DNA of 64,000 nucleotides from Dialister hominis (GTDB lineage: Bacteria; Bacillota; Negativicutes; Veillonellales; Dialisteraceae). The translations under genes were made by a program, and so were the position numbers. This document shows positions 1 to 9,355 of this stretch, one piece after another (the stretch's first letter is position 1; every line of letters starts with the position of its first letter). Below the pieces are notes generated by a model that worked only from the letters and a program-made list of their open reading frames with translations, had not been told where the DNA came from and did not search any database. The stretch is taken from NCBI RefSeq assembly GCF_007164725.1, contig NZ_AP019697.1, positions 1,523,501 through 1,587,500 on the forward strand, read 5' to 3'.

Positions 1-241
1 TTTTATCTTCTCCGTCCCACCAGCCTTTCCAGGTGATGCGTTCCGGGAACATTTCCCGATAGACTTTCTTTTCCTTTGGCGTCATCATTTTGAGCCATGT
101 CTGGAACTTTTCTGCATAAGCTCCGCCGAAGCCTGTCCTCCAGCCGACGGATGAGCGTCGGATATATGGGCAGACCATCCAGGGCGGAGGCATGATCCTC
201 CTGCCTTGGAATTCGTTATCCCCCGTAATATTCACTTTCAT
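1..241 (-). CDS. Hypothetical protein, C-terminus cut by window edge
   Basis: The first 80 residues are visible before the left edge. They begin at an ATG with a good GGAGG ribosome site at 251-255, nine bases upstream. The peptide is rich in Trp, Pro, Arg and Gly, with PPPWMVCPYI near the start and FPERITWKGWW near the visible end, and has no signal peptide or membrane segment. I do not recognise the family. The reading frame, the start and codon use like that of the neighbours suggest a real gene. Confidence 0.6.
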   Translation of the reverse strand, partial: MKVNITGDNEFQGRRIMPPPWMVCPYIRRSSVGWRTGFGGAYAEKFQTWLKMMTPKEKKVYREMFPERITWKGWWDGEDK

Positions 242-525
242 AGATCATTTCCTCCAGATTTAAAAATTCTCTTCCAAGATTTTCCCCCGAAAATCCGAAG
301 AGGCATGACCTTATACGCTTATTTTATCAAAAATATACATGCACGTCATTATTATGACGATTTATTTAAATTTTTAAATAAATCTGCACAAAAAGCAGGT
401 TCTTCCGTATAAGCATAGGAGCAAAAACGCACCGTATCTTGCAGTGTGTAGGTTTGTGGACGGAGGAATGAGGAAATAGAAAGTGGAGACTTTAAAAACT
501 CACAAAAGAAGTATTGATGGATAAA

Positions 526-795
526 ACCGTACAACCAGCCTGCGGCTGATGGTAATTAACCCCTTTCTGCGTGAGAGGAATGGCTTTACTTAAAACTGCA
601 CCCCTTTCGGCCATTATGGAAATAACACAAACATTTCTGTGATTTCATATGTAATCATTGGTATAATGGCCACTTCCCCCGAAGGAGGCAGACTCGCAAG
701 GAATAAAAGAAAGAATTCAACTCTTATTTGTTTGGAACCTTATGTAACCCCATCCCTACATACTCCTTCCCCTAACGGGGACAGCTAAATCTCGC
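526..795. repeat. Dispersed intergenic repeat, copy 1
   Basis: This fills most of the 630-base gene-free stretch between the first gene and lysS. It has the same parts as the copies near 3.7, 6.4, 11.7 and 36.6 kb: an AGCCTGCGGCT mini-palindrome, an ACCCCTTTC(T/G)G box, a GAATAAAAGAAAGA segment running into CTCTTATTTGTTTG, then CCCCATCCCTAC and a CCCCTAACGGGG mini-hairpin. No convincing gene overlaps it. It resembles the short GC-rich intergenic repeats common in gut Firmicutes. Confidence 0.7.
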
Positions 796-822
796 CGCCC
801 TCGCTTTTCCCCAATTTCCCAA

Positions 823-865
823 TGAAAAAAAGCGTCTTTCCATTTCTGGAAAGAACGCTTTTTCA
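823..865 (-). terminator. Rho-independent terminator of lysS
   Basis: An 11-12 bp stem (AGCGTTCTTTCC paired with GGAAAGACGCT) is followed by a T-run on the minus strand, just past the lysS stop. Confidence 0.85.
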
Positions 866-872
866 TTGTTGA

Positions 873-2840
873 TTAGTAGAGTTTTGCGCCTGCCGGGATG
901 TGGTTGTCGACCATGAGGAGGTGGAGTTTTTCTTCGCCTTCTTCTTCATGGATGGCAGAGAGGAGCATGCCGCAGGAGTCGATGCCCATCATAGCTCTCG
1001 GTGGCAGGTTGACAATCGCGATGAGGGTCTTGCCAACGAGTTCTTCCGGTTCATAGAATGCATGGATGCCGGAGAGGATGATGCGGTCGGTGCCTGTGCC
1101 GTCGTCGAGAACGAATTTCAGGAGTTTCTTGGATTTCTTGACGGCTTCGCAGCTCTTGACTTTGACTGCTCTGAAGTCAGATTTGCTGAATGTATCGAAG
1201 TCTACATAGTCTGTGAAGAGTGGTTCTACTTTGGCTTTGGAGAAGTCGATTTCGCTGTTCGGCTTGAAAAATCCATCGTTGCCTGTTTCTGCCATGGCAG
1301 CTTCTTCAGCAGCTTTCGCGTTTGCTTTTTCCTGTGCGGTTTCCGGTTTCATAGCCGGGAAGAGGATGATGTCGCGGATGCTGGAGGAGTCGGTCATGAG
1401 CATGAAGAGACGATCAAGGCCGATGCCGAGGCCGCCTGTAGGAGGCATGCCGTATTCGAGGGCGGTGAGGAAGTCTTCATCGATCGGATGAGCTTCGTCG
1501 TCGCCGTGTGCTCTTTCTTCTACCTGCATTTCGAAACGTTTTCTCTGATCGATCGGGTCGTTTAATTCGGAGAAGCCGTTTGCGAGTTCGCGGCCGTAGA
1601 TATAGGATTCGAAGCGGATGGTGTATCTCGGGTCCTTCGGATCGAGTTTGGAAAGCGGGGATACTTCGATCGGGTGTTCAGTAATGTGAACTGGCTGGAT
1701 CAGTTTTGCTTCTACGTATTCATCGAAGCAAGCGGAGAGGATCTTGCCGAATCCGTCGAATTCGCCGTATTCTACATGGAGTTTGTCAGCAATCTTGCGA
1801 GCGTCTTCGATGGTTTCGCATGCATCGAAGTCTTCACCTGTGTATTTCTTGACAGCGCCAGCCATGGTGAGTCTTGGCCACGGGCCTTTGACGTCGATTT
1901 CGGTGCCTTCATAGGTGACTTTGGTTGTGCCGTAGGATGCGAGTGCGCAGGCTTCGACGATTTCTTCTGTCTGTTTAATGACGTCTTCGATGTCGCCGTA
2001 TGCCTGGTATGTTTCGATGGCTGTGAATTCCGGGTTGTGACGGGTATCCATGCCTTCGTTTCTGAAGTTTCTGGTGATTTCGAAAATTCTTTCATAGCCG
2101 CCCACGAGGAGTCTCTTCAGGTAGAGTTCCGGTGCAATGCGCAGGTACATGGTCATGTCGAGTGCATTGAAATGGGTGGTGAATGGCTTTGCGTTTGCGC
2201 CGCCATAGAGTGGCTGGAGAACCGGGGTTTCGACTTCGAGGAATCCGTGGTCGGTGTACCATTTGCGGATAGCTGCCATCATGGCTGCTCTCTTGACGAA
2301 TGTGGTGCGGACTTCAGGATTGACCATGAGGTCGAGGTATCTCTGGCGATAACGCTGTTCCTTGTCAGTCAGGCCGTGCCATTTTTCCGGCAGCGGACGG
2401 AGGGATTTGGACAGCATGGTGAAGTGGTGTACGCGGACGGTGAGTTCACCGGTATGTGTGGTGAATACGACGCCTTCGATGCCAAGGATATCGCCCATGT
2501 CGACGAGCTTCCAGAGGTCCCATTCCTTTTCGGAGAGGACGTCTTTTCTGAAGTATAACTGGATGTCGCCTGTCTGGTCGCGGAGGACTGCAAATGCTGC
2601 CTTGCCTGCGCCGCGGCGGATCATGATGCGGCCGGCGATGCGGACCGTGGTTTCATTCTTTTCAAGTTCTTCTGCGTTTGCACGGATATCAGCTGCATGG
2701 TGGTCCCATTCAAACTTTTCACCGTATGGTTCAACGCCAAGAGCACGAATCTTGTCCAGCTTCTCACGGCGAACGATCATCTGGTCATTCAGCTTCGGGC
2801 CGCTGGTCTGTACGTTCTTGTTCTGATTATTCTCTGCCAT
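873..2840 (-). CDS. lysS: Lysyl-tRNA synthetase (class II) with C-terminal tRNA-binding domain
   Basis: Charges tRNA-Lys with lysine in the cytoplasm. An N-terminal OB-fold anticodon-binding domain (about residues 60-160) precedes the class II catalytic core. Motif 2 is visible as FRNEGMDTRHNPEF and motif 3 as GLGIGLDRLFMLMT. At 655 aa it is about 150 residues longer than a standard bacterial LysRS. The extra C-terminus (about 545-655, from DFRAVKVKSCEAVKKS to the end) is a second OB-fold of the MetRS-C/Trbp111 tRNA-binding type, joined by an Ala/Glu-rich linker. It is read after greA with a 40-base gap, so the two form one transcription unit. The start has an AAAGGA ribosome site. Confidence 0.95.
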   Translation of the reverse strand: MAENNQNKNVQTSGPKLNDQMIVRREKLDKIRALGVEPYGEKFEWDHHAADIRANAEELEKNETTVRIAGRIMIRRGAGKAAFAVLRDQTGDIQLYFRKDVLSEKEWDLWKLVDMGDILGIEGVVFTTHTGELTVRVHHFTMLSKSLRPLPEKWHGLTDKEQRYRQRYLDLMVNPEVRTTFVKRAAMMAAIRKWYTDHGFLEVETPVLQPLYGGANAKPFTTHFNALDMTMYLRIAPELYLKRLLVGGYERIFEITRNFRNEGMDTRHNPEFTAIETYQAYGDIEDVIKQTEEIVEACALASYGTTKVTYEGTEIDVKGPWPRLTMAGAVKKYTGEDFDACETIEDARKIADKLHVEYGEFDGFGKILSACFDEYVEAKLIQPVHITEHPIEVSPLSKLDPKDPRYTIRFESYIYGRELANGFSELNDPIDQRKRFEMQVEERAHGDDEAHPIDEDFLTALEYGMPPTGGLGIGLDRLFMLMTDSSSIRDIILFPAMKPETAQEKANAKAAEEAAMAETGNDGFFKPNSEIDFSKAKVEPLFTDYVDFDTFSKSDFRAVKVKSCEAVKKSKKLLKFVLDDGTGTDRIILSGIHAFYEPEELVGKTLIAIVNLPPRAMMGIDSCGMLLSAIHEEEGEEKLHLLMVDNHIPAGAKLY

Positions 2841-2880
2841 TAGAAATTCCTTTCAACTAGTTTATTTCTTCATCAGGATC

Positions 2881-3354
2881 TTAGTCGTCGATGCTGATGA
2901 CTTTGTACTTGATTACGCTGTTCGGAGCGTCTGCTTCAACGATGTCTCCAGCTTTAGCGCCTACGAGGGCACGGCCTACCGGGGATTCATTGGAGATGCG
3001 GCCTTCGAATGGGTTGGATTCAGCGCTGCCGACGATGGTAACGGTTTCTTTTACGTATTCTTCCATATCTTCGATGGTAACGGTAGAACCAACGTCAATG
3101 CGGTTCTTTTTGCCTTTGACGATGATCTGAGCGGTACGGATCTGCTGTTCCAACTGAACGATACGGCCTTCCAGGAATGCCTGGGCATTCTTTGCTTCAT
3201 CATATTCGGAGTTTTCTGAAAGGTCGCCCATTGCAATGGCTTCCTTCAAACGCTGGGCTACTTCCGCACGTTTCGTGGTGCGAAGGTCTTCCAGCTCCTT
3301 CTGCATCTTTTCAAGGCCTTCTTTGGTAATCAGGGTCTTCTGCATTTCTGCCAT
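2881..3354 (-). CDS. greA: Transcription elongation factor GreA
   Basis: Rescues backtracked RNA polymerase by stimulating transcript cleavage. At 157 aa it has the family length. The N-terminal coiled-coil finger carries the GDLSENSEYDEAK motif, whose acidic tip acts at the polymerase active site. The C-terminal FKBP-like domain contains SPVGRALVGAKAGD. It is the first gene of the greA-lysS unit and has its own strong promoter upstream. The start follows a GAGG ribosome site. Confidence 0.96.
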   Translation of the reverse strand: MAEMQKTLITKEGLEKMQKELEDLRTTKRAEVAQRLKEAIAMGDLSENSEYDEAKNAQAFLEGRIVQLEQQIRTAQIIVKGKKNRIDVGSTVTIEDMEEYVKETVTIVGSAESNPFEGRISNESPVGRALVGAKAGDIVEADAPNSVIKYKVISIDD

Positions 3355-3424
3355 GACAATTTGCCTCTTTTCTTAAGTATTTCTTAAACACAAACAAGAC
3401 GCCCTGCGTAAGGGCATATTTCAT

Positions 3425-3454
3425 AGTATATAGCAGAATAAAAAGTCATGTCAA
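3425..3454 (-). promoter_or_regulatory. Promoter of greA-lysS
   Basis: TTGACA, 18-base spacer, TATACT on the minus strand, about 70 bases upstream of greA. Confidence 0.8.
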
Positions 3455-4648
3455 TGGAAATCGGGAAATATCGCGAGAAGGTTTCAAAAGTCTTTGAGAT
3501 TCTTTATATATAAGGATATATATTATTAATATAATTAGTACATTATAGAGAAGGATGGAAATTTGGAAGGGACAGTGCTTGCTAAAAATGCTCTTTCAAT
3601 TTTAAATGGTATCCTGATCGTTTGGAAATTTATGGGATGGAGAAAGAAAATAATACGACCGCGCTGCACCTTGAAAGAAATCAACCCGATCCAACTCTTT
3701 TAGAAAATGAACCCCTTTCGGCGCATGCGCGCCACTTTACCCTGACGGGGACAGCTTCACGCGGAATAAAAGAAAGAGCTCAGCTCTGATTTGTTTCGGA
3801 CCTTTCGTACCCCATCCCATACTCCCTTCCCCGTCTGGGAAGGCAAGTTTAAACCAAACAACCGAGCTGCGCTCGTGGGAAATGAACTTCATCCGTCGCC
3901 TTCGGCGACACCTTCCTCTACGAGGCAAGGTCAAACACCCTTAACCCAAGGCTGCCTCTCTCCTCCCTTTTGCTTCTTTTTTGGCTGATTCTATGGGACT
4001 GGCGGGGATCTGGGGTGGGCTGCGGTCAATTTCGGGTCGGTGAGTACCCTTAAATTTCCTGAATTTCCTGTAAATTTCCGGGATAGATATGGATAGAGGA
4101 TGATGGCGTGCGTTTTTCTTCGTTTTTCATTTTATTGATTTCCTGTTTTCTTTCGATTTTTCTCTCTGTAAAAAGTGGGGATTTCTTTGAGGCAGACTAG
4201 GAAATTTTTATATAAAATAATTCTTTACCTATGATAGCAAAAAAACTTTTATTCTCATTTTATCTTCTTTTTTCTCATTTAAAATTTGAAATTTTGCTCT
4301 GTGGGGTTATTTGGGGGCATTTTAGGCGTTTTCAGGCGCTGAGGGGCTAAATGGATTTTAGGCAGTATACAACATTGTGTATTTTTATTTTGTACATTGC
4401 ATAATTATTTACATATAGATACTATGAAATTTGAGGTCAAAAGCTGAAATGCGCCATAAAATGGGCATTCTGAGATTTTCTGCATTTCTATGTCGCAAAA
4501 ATGGATACATATTGATTTATAATGCCAATCCATGCCAATCCGTGATGGCTAGCGTTTTCTTCCGTTTTCCTCGTTTTTCCTTCAAAGTTCTCAAAAGTCC
4601 GTGGTACTTTGTGTTCAAAAACTTTACAAAAAAGTTTTAAAAAAGGTC
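3455..4648. other. Gene-free stretch between divergent greA and potE
   Basis: I see no supportable gene in these 1.2 kb. The left part is AT-rich, 3707-3965 holds a copy of the dispersed repeat (listed separately), and about 4140-4640 is AT-rich with many T-runs. Short open frames here lack ribosome sites and resemble no family. Confidence 0.6.
3707..3965. repeat. Dispersed intergenic repeat, copy 2
   Basis: Contains the ACCCCTTTCGG box, a CTGACGGGGACAG segment, GGAATAAAAGAAAGAGCTCAG, CCCCATCCC and a CTTCCCCGTCTGGGAAG hairpin, in the order seen in the copies near 0.7 and 11.8 kb. A GTCGCCTTCGGCGAC palindrome lies further right. Confidence 0.7.
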
Positions 4649-4677
4649 TTGTCATACCCCTTCATCTGTGGTATATT
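4649..4677 (+). promoter_or_regulatory. Promoter of potE-like gene
   Basis: TTGTCA, 17-base spacer, TATATT. The implied leader of about 230 bases is long and contains a small CAGAGG/CCTCTG hairpin just before the ribosome site of the gene. Confidence 0.75.
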
Positions 4678-4915
4678 TCAGTAAATAAAAATTCACCGCG
4701 CCCTGCAGAAGTGCAGTAGAGCAGCGCCTGGCGGTCTGCGTCAGATGGTTTTCTTTTTCACCCTGTTTCTTTCACCATAATGAAAGCAAATGGGGTTCAT
4801 GCATGCCTTGATGATTTCACGACAGCATCATCCGGTTCATTCCGGGACAACTTTTTCCCCCTGTCAGAGGATTCCCTCTGATTATGGAAGCAACAAAAGA
4901 AAGAAGGGAACAACC

Positions 4916-6253
4916 TTGTCTAAGAGCAAAAAAATGGGAGTCGTCCAGTTAACGACAGTCACTGCCATCAACATGATGGGTTCCGGTATTATTCTTCTTC
5001 CAGCTACGCTGGCTGAAATCGGGACGGTCTCTATTTTCGCATGGATTCTTGCCTCCATCGGTGCAACTTTTCTCGCTTACGCTTTCTCTAAGTGCGGGAT
5101 GTACACGAAAAAGGTAGGAGGCATGGGCGGTTACGCAGAATACCGCTTCGGGAGAGCCGGCAATTTCCTCTCCAACTTCTGCTACACGATTTCTCTGATC
5201 ATCGCCAACGTTGCTATTGCAAGCGGCGTTGTCAGCTACGGTTCTTATGTTTTCGGTTTCAACCTTGATCCGGTTGAAGTCTGCCTGGCTACAATCGGCG
5301 TCCTTCTGGCCGCTGCTACGATCAGCCTCGTAGGACCTAAGAATTTCGGCAAGTTCTCCACCCTGGGCGTTATGTGCGTCGTAACCCCGGTCATCGGCCT
5401 GCTTTTCGCAGGTGCATTCTTCTTCAGCCCTGACGTCTATGTACAGGCTTGGAACCCGGGAGATCTTCCTTTCTACGAAACAATGAAGCAATCCATCGCA
5501 GTCATCCTCTGGGCTTTCCTTGGTCTTGAAACTGCATGCGCTAACTCCGACACTGTTGAAAATCCGGAAAAGAATGTTCCGATCGCTGTTCTTGCAGGCA
5601 CACTGCTCGCAGGCGCTTGCTACACCACTTCCACCGCTATCATCGGCGGCCTCGTTCCTTACACTGAACTGATGAATGCCAATGCTCCTTTCGGCCTTGC
5701 ATACGCTACCATGTTCGGACCAACCGCAGGCTACATCGTTTCCTGCATGCTCGTCTGCTCCTGCTTCGTATCCCTGACCGCTTGGCAGTTCACCGTTTCT
5801 GAAGTAGCTAGAGAAGCTTCCTCCATCGGACTCTTCCCGAAGTTCTTTTCCACTGTAAACCGTTTCCGTTCTCCATATGCAGCTATCGGTACTCTGGTAG
5901 CTATCCAGATCGTCATGACTCTCTCCACCATGAGCCCGACCCTGCTTAAGCAGTTCAACGTACTCATCAACTTGGCTGTCATGATCAACCTGATTCCTTA
6001 CCTCCTGGCTATGGCAGCTGTCGCTGATCTCCAGAAGGTAGAAATGATTCCGCATGACAAAGCAAAACTTGCCAACATGGCAGCTATCGTCGGCGGCATC
6101 TACAGCGTATACGCAGTATACGGCTGCGGCTGGTCTGTCATTCTGGAAGGCGCCTTCGTAACAGCTATGGGTCTCCTGATTTACTTCATCGTTTCTCCAA
6201 AGCTCCGCTACAGCGCTCCGCGTATGGAAACCTATCCGCCAATCAAGAAATAA
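4916..6253 (+). CDS. potE: PotE-like amino acid/polyamine antiporter (APC superfamily)
   Basis: Inner-membrane exchanger, by similarity putrescine/ornithine. The N-terminus (KMGVVQLTTVTAINMMGSG, then ILLPATLAEIGT) and motifs such as KVGGMGGYAEYRFG, WAFLGLETACANSDTVENP and QFNVLINLAV follow Escherichia coli PotE closely along the whole length. At 445 aa it compares with about 439 in E. coli, with 12 hydrophobic segments. I place the start at TTG 4916, after GAAGGGA; an ATG at 4790 would add 42 residues with no counterpart in the family. No ornithine decarboxylase is adjacent, so the exchanged pair (ornithine/putrescine, or lysine/cadaverine as in CadB) is not certain. speE elsewhere in the window shows that polyamines are metabolised. 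Confidence 0.88.
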   Translation: MSKSKKMGVVQLTTVTAINMMGSGIILLPATLAEIGTVSIFAWILASIGATFLAYAFSKCGMYTKKVGGMGGYAEYRFGRAGNFLSNFCYTISLIIANVAIASGVVSYGSYVFGFNLDPVEVCLATIGVLLAAATISLVGPKNFGKFSTLGVMCVVTPVIGLLFAGAFFFSPDVYVQAWNPGDLPFYETMKQSIAVILWAFLGLETACANSDTVENPEKNVPIAVLAGTLLAGACYTTSTAIIGGLVPYTELMNANAPFGLAYATMFGPTAGYIVSCMLVCSCFVSLTAWQFTVSEVAREASSIGLFPKFFSTVNRFRSPYAAIGTLVAIQIVMTLSTMSPTLLKQFNVLINLAVMINLIPYLLAMAAVADLQKVEMIPHDKAKLANMAAIVGGIYSVYAVYGCGWSVILEGAFVTAMGLLIYFIVSPKLRYSAPRMETYPPIKK

Positions 6254-6262
6254 TTGAACGTG

Positions 6263-6292
6263 AAAATCTCCGCAGAAATGCGGAGATTTTTT
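6263..6292 (+). terminator. Terminator of potE-like gene
   Basis: AAATCTCCGCA/TGCGGAGATTT stem with a GAAA loop and T-run, ten bases past the stop. Confidence 0.9.
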
Positions 6293-6354
6293 GTGGGCGG
6301 ATTAAGGAATGATATCTGGGCTTGAGCCGGAGGGAAAACTGTAAACAGATACAG

Positions 6355-6510
6355 CATGTCCCCAGCCGCAGGCTGGTTGTGATGTTTAGCAATCATCCAG
6401 TCAGAAGTCATGAAAAACCGTACAACCGCGATAAGATCGCGCAGAACTGCACCCCTTTCTGCCGCATCCGCGCCATTCTTCCCCGTTGGGGCAGGTCAAA
6501 ACCTTCCTGT
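6355..6510. repeat. Dispersed intergenic repeat, copy 3 (diverged)
   Basis: Shows the CCAGCCGCAGGCTGG palindrome, the CACCCCTTTCTGCCGCATCCGC box and a CCCCGTTGGGGCAG hairpin, but lacks the GAATAAAAG segment. Nothing else is seen in the 6254-6586 gap apart from the two terminators. Confidence 0.5.
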
Positions 6511-6543
6511 ACAGCTTCTTCCGCTATTATCAAATTCTTCATT

Positions 6544-6570
6544 GAAAAAGGCAGCCGTCGGCTGCCTTTT
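6544..6570 (-). terminator. Terminator of the ggt/URO-D operon
   Basis: AAAAGGCAGCCG/CGGCTGCCTTTT stem with T-rich flanks on both strands, 17 bases past the stop of the minus-strand gene. Confidence 0.85.
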
Positions 6571-6586
6571 CATTTCCTTTCCCCTC

Positions 6587-7621
6587 TTATTTCATCTTGG
6601 GTTTCGGGAACATTTTCTCTTCTATTTCTTCTTTTGCTTTTCTGACGAAGGAGAGCATTTCACGGTCCAGGGGGTAGCGGATGACGCAGCCCGGGGAGAC
6701 GATGATTCTTCTTCCTCCTGTCTGGCGAAGGGTTTCGTAGATTTGTCTTTCTATTTCGTTCTTATGGCCTTCTGTGATGTCCATGCGTTCGAGGCCTGCC
6801 ATGAGGCATTTGCCTGTCAGGAGGGCCGCTTCGCCGATTTCCGGAAGGGATTCCCATGCGTGCCAGTTGAAAATCTGGACAGGGTATTTCCTTAAAAGCG
6901 GGAACATGATGTCCGGGCCGTGGGCGTGGAGGACGTTGCACCAGCCGGAGGAGGCGGAGAGGACGGCGAGGTCATAGGGCATGCCGTATTCTTTGTAGAA
7001 GGACTCTTCTGTCTTGGCATAGGAAGAGAGCTGTGTGGCGAAAAAGATGCCGTCAGCGCCCATTTCGATGACGCGTTGAACAAGTGCGCATGTCGTCTCG
7101 GTAATGGCTGTAAGGGCCTTTTTTACGCGTTCTCCGTGGCCTTCCTGGATGTGCTTCATCATGTCAGGGCAAAGCTTGGATGCTGTGGTGAGCGGGCTGA
7201 AGATGGTGAATACGACGGGGACTTCTCCCTGTGTCTTATCAAGGAGGAGACGCAGGTATTTCTGCTCGCGGGCCAGGGCGCCTTCATTGACGGAGACAGA
7301 TGTGACTTTTTCCCAGTCTTCAGGAGTCTTGACGGGTGTGTCGACGCTCTTGGCTACGCCGCCTTTTTCTATTTCGGAGTAGTCGACTTTGACGCCGTAG
7401 TCCTCGACGCTGTACATGCCATTGTTCATGGTTTTCAGGATGTCCACGTCGTAAGTCTTGTAGAAATCATAGGTATGTTCTGCATTGGCTACAGGATCGA
7501 GATCGATGCCGGGCAGGTGCGACCAGAGGGAATAGGGAATGCGGTCGACGTGTTCACCAAGGATAACAGCTTCGATGCGTTCTTTCTTGGTCATGGGTTT
7601 CAGGATTTTCTTCTTTTTCAT
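6587..7621 (-). CDS. Uroporphyrinogen decarboxylase (URO-D) superfamily protein
   Basis: A 344-aa protein with the URO-D TIM-barrel pattern: an N-terminal KKERIEAVILGEHVDRIPYSLW, an EMGADGIFFATQ strand-turn, a central NVLHAHGPD and a C-terminal GRRIIVSPGCVIRY. The family includes HemE and the corrinoid methyltransferases MtaA/MtbA. The HemE-type N-terminal arginine signature is not evident, so a methyl-transfer or unknown role is more likely than haem synthesis. The start is the ATG with an AGGAGG site at 7626-7631. It lies 10 bases after a gamma-glutamyltransferase-family gene and is co-transcribed with it. The substrate cannot be told from the sequence. Confidence 0.75.
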   Translation of the reverse strand: MKKKKILKPMTKKERIEAVILGEHVDRIPYSLWSHLPGIDLDPVANAEHTYDFYKTYDVDILKTMNNGMYSVEDYGVKVDYSEIEKGGVAKSVDTPVKTPEDWEKVTSVSVNEGALAREQKYLRLLLDKTQGEVPVVFTIFSPLTTASKLCPDMMKHIQEGHGERVKKALTAITETTCALVQRVIEMGADGIFFATQLSSYAKTEESFYKEYGMPYDLAVLSASSGWCNVLHAHGPDIMFPLLRKYPVQIFNWHAWESLPEIGEAALLTGKCLMAGLERMDITEGHKNEIERQIYETLRQTGGRRIIVSPGCVIRYPLDREMLSFVRKAKEEIEEKMFPKPKMK

Positions 7622-7631
7622 AATTCCTCCT

Positions 7632-9248
7632 TTACCAGGCAGCGACGGTGCCGTCGGCTCTTGGTTCTGTAGCGCCCATGAGGACGCCTTCTTCATTTCT
7701 CCAGATCATTTCTCCGCGTCCGAAGCCCTGCAGGTCATCTTTGATGATGATGTCATGGCCGCGTTTCCGGAGCTGTTCTACCAGGTATGGATCAAAGCCT
7801 CTTTCGACCTGGAATGATTTCCCGCCGACCCACTGCCAGCGCGGACAGTCGAGGGCCTCCTGCGGGTTCATGCCGAAGTCGAGTGTATTTGTGATGACTT
7901 GCAGATGGCCCTGCGGCTGCATGAAGCCTCCCATGACGCCAAAGGGTCCAACGGCTCTTCCCTCTTTTGTAAGGAAGCCGGGGATGATTGTATGGTAGGT
8001 GCGTTTCCTCGGTGCCAGGCAGTTGTCATGGTTTTCGTCCAGGCTGAAGTTGGCGCCTCTATCCTGAAGAGCAATGCCGGTCCCAGGGATGACGATGCCG
8101 CTTCCAAAGTAGTTGTAGTTGCTCTGGATAAAGGAAACCATGTTTCCTTCGCCGTCTGCCGTGGAAAGGTAAACGGTGCCGCCGCATCTGGGATCGCCGG
8201 CTTCAGGTTCCCTTGCCGTTTCTCCGATGAGGGATCTTCTTTCTTCGGCATAGCGGTCAGAGAGGAGTTCTTCTACGGTCCTTGTCATGCAGGATGGCTC
8301 GGTGATGTATTTCTTGCCGTCCGCATAGGCAAGCTTCATGGCTTCGAACTGGCGGTGCAGTGTCTCTACGGTGTCTCTTTCCGTGAAATCGTATCCTTTG
8401 AGGATGTTGAGCGCCATGAGAGGCACGATGCCATGGCCGTTCGGAGGAAGTTCCCATACGTCATAGCCTCTGTAATTGATGCTGACGGGATCGACCCATT
8501 CCGGATTCCATGCGGAGAGGTCTTCTTTCCGAAGGTACCCGCCGGTCTCTCTGGCAAAGGCATCGATGATGTCTGCAATGCATCCTGCATAGAGAGCAGC
8601 CGTCTCGGATTCTGCGATTTCTTCCAGCGTATCGGCATGGTCCTTCAGGCGGACGATTTCGCCCGGACGCGGCGCTCTTCCTGCATTAAGGAAGGTATCG
8701 AACCAGCCGGAAAAGGCAGGATCTTCTGCATAGACGGAAAGGGCTTTCCTCTCCTGCTCCCACTCGTGAGCAACGAAGGGCGAAATGGCATAGCCGTACC
8801 TGGCGTATCCGATGGCCGGTTCGAAGAGTTTCCTGAAGGGAAGGCGCCCGAAGCGGCGGGAGAGTTCTCTCCATGCGGCAGGCGCGCCCGGCACGGTGAC
8901 GGGAAGCCAGCCGCGGATCGGCATTTCCGTGTGCCCCATGCCTCTTACGATGTCTGCACTGATAGCACCTGGGGCAAAGCCGCTGCTGTTTAATCCATAG
9001 AGATGATCCTTCATCCAGATGATGGCAAAAGCATCGCTTCCGATGCCATTGGACACCGGTTCTACAACGGTCAGGCAGATGGCTGTCGCAATCGCTGCGT
9101 CGACGGCGTTGCCGCCTGCTTTCAGCATGTCCATGCCTGCGCCGGCTGCGAGCTGGGATGCCGTAGCAACCATGCCGCAGTTTCCGAAGACGACGCTTCT
9201 TCTGGACGGATAGCGGTAGCGCTGCCCTAGATTAAAGTTTATATTCAT
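7632..9248 (-). CDS. Gamma-glutamyltransferase family protein (cytoplasmic type)
   Basis: A 538-aa Ntn-hydrolase of the GGT/cephalosporin-acylase family. These enzymes cleave themselves before a Thr that becomes the nucleophile. Visible landmarks are GGNAVDAAIATAICLTVVEP near the start, the likely cleavage site CGGTVYLSTADGEGN (about residue 363), GSGIVIPGTGIALQDRG and a C-terminal GATEPRADGTVAAW. The E. coli-type enzyme is periplasmic, but no signal peptide is present here, so this one should stay in the cytoplasm. It heads a two-gene unit with the URO-D-like gene. It could act on gamma-glutamyl compounds or on another amide. A promoter lies upstream. Confidence 0.85.
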   Translation of the reverse strand: MNINFNLGQRYRYPSRRSVVFGNCGMVATASQLAAGAGMDMLKAGGNAVDAAIATAICLTVVEPVSNGIGSDAFAIIWMKDHLYGLNSSGFAPGAISADIVRGMGHTEMPIRGWLPVTVPGAPAAWRELSRRFGRLPFRKLFEPAIGYARYGYAISPFVAHEWEQERKALSVYAEDPAFSGWFDTFLNAGRAPRPGEIVRLKDHADTLEEIAESETAALYAGCIADIIDAFARETGGYLRKEDLSAWNPEWVDPVSINYRGYDVWELPPNGHGIVPLMALNILKGYDFTERDTVETLHRQFEAMKLAYADGKKYITEPSCMTRTVEELLSDRYAEERRSLIGETAREPEAGDPRCGGTVYLSTADGEGNMVSFIQSNYNYFGSGIVIPGTGIALQDRGANFSLDENHDNCLAPRKRTYHTIIPGFLTKEGRAVGPFGVMGGFMQPQGHLQVITNTLDFGMNPQEALDCPRWQWVGGKSFQVERGFDPYLVEQLRKRGHDIIIKDDLQGFGRGEMIWRNEEGVLMGATEPRADGTVAAW

Positions 9249-9312
9249 GATTCCTCCCCTGATTTGCGGACTGGCCGCGTATTTCCCTCGAAAATACTGG
9301 GATTCTTCTTCT

Positions 9313-9342
9313 ATTATACTTCATCGATGCACCCTTCCCCAA
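9313..9342 (-). promoter_or_regulatory. Promoter of ggt/URO-D operon
   Basis: TTGGGG, 18-base spacer, TATAAT on the minus strand. The -35 is weak and the -10 is perfect. Confidence 0.5.
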
Positions 9343-9355
9343 CCCGTTTCGGGCA

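Noticed and set aside
900-2558. Long plus-strand frames opposite lysS and similar long frames opposite argGH, mmdA and mcmA
   Set aside because: They are antisense shadows of strongly supported genes, with no ribosome sites or family features.
4431-4640. Sixty-nine-codon plus-strand frame upstream of potE
   Set aside because: Very AT-rich, lacks a ribosome site and ends just before a clear promoter.
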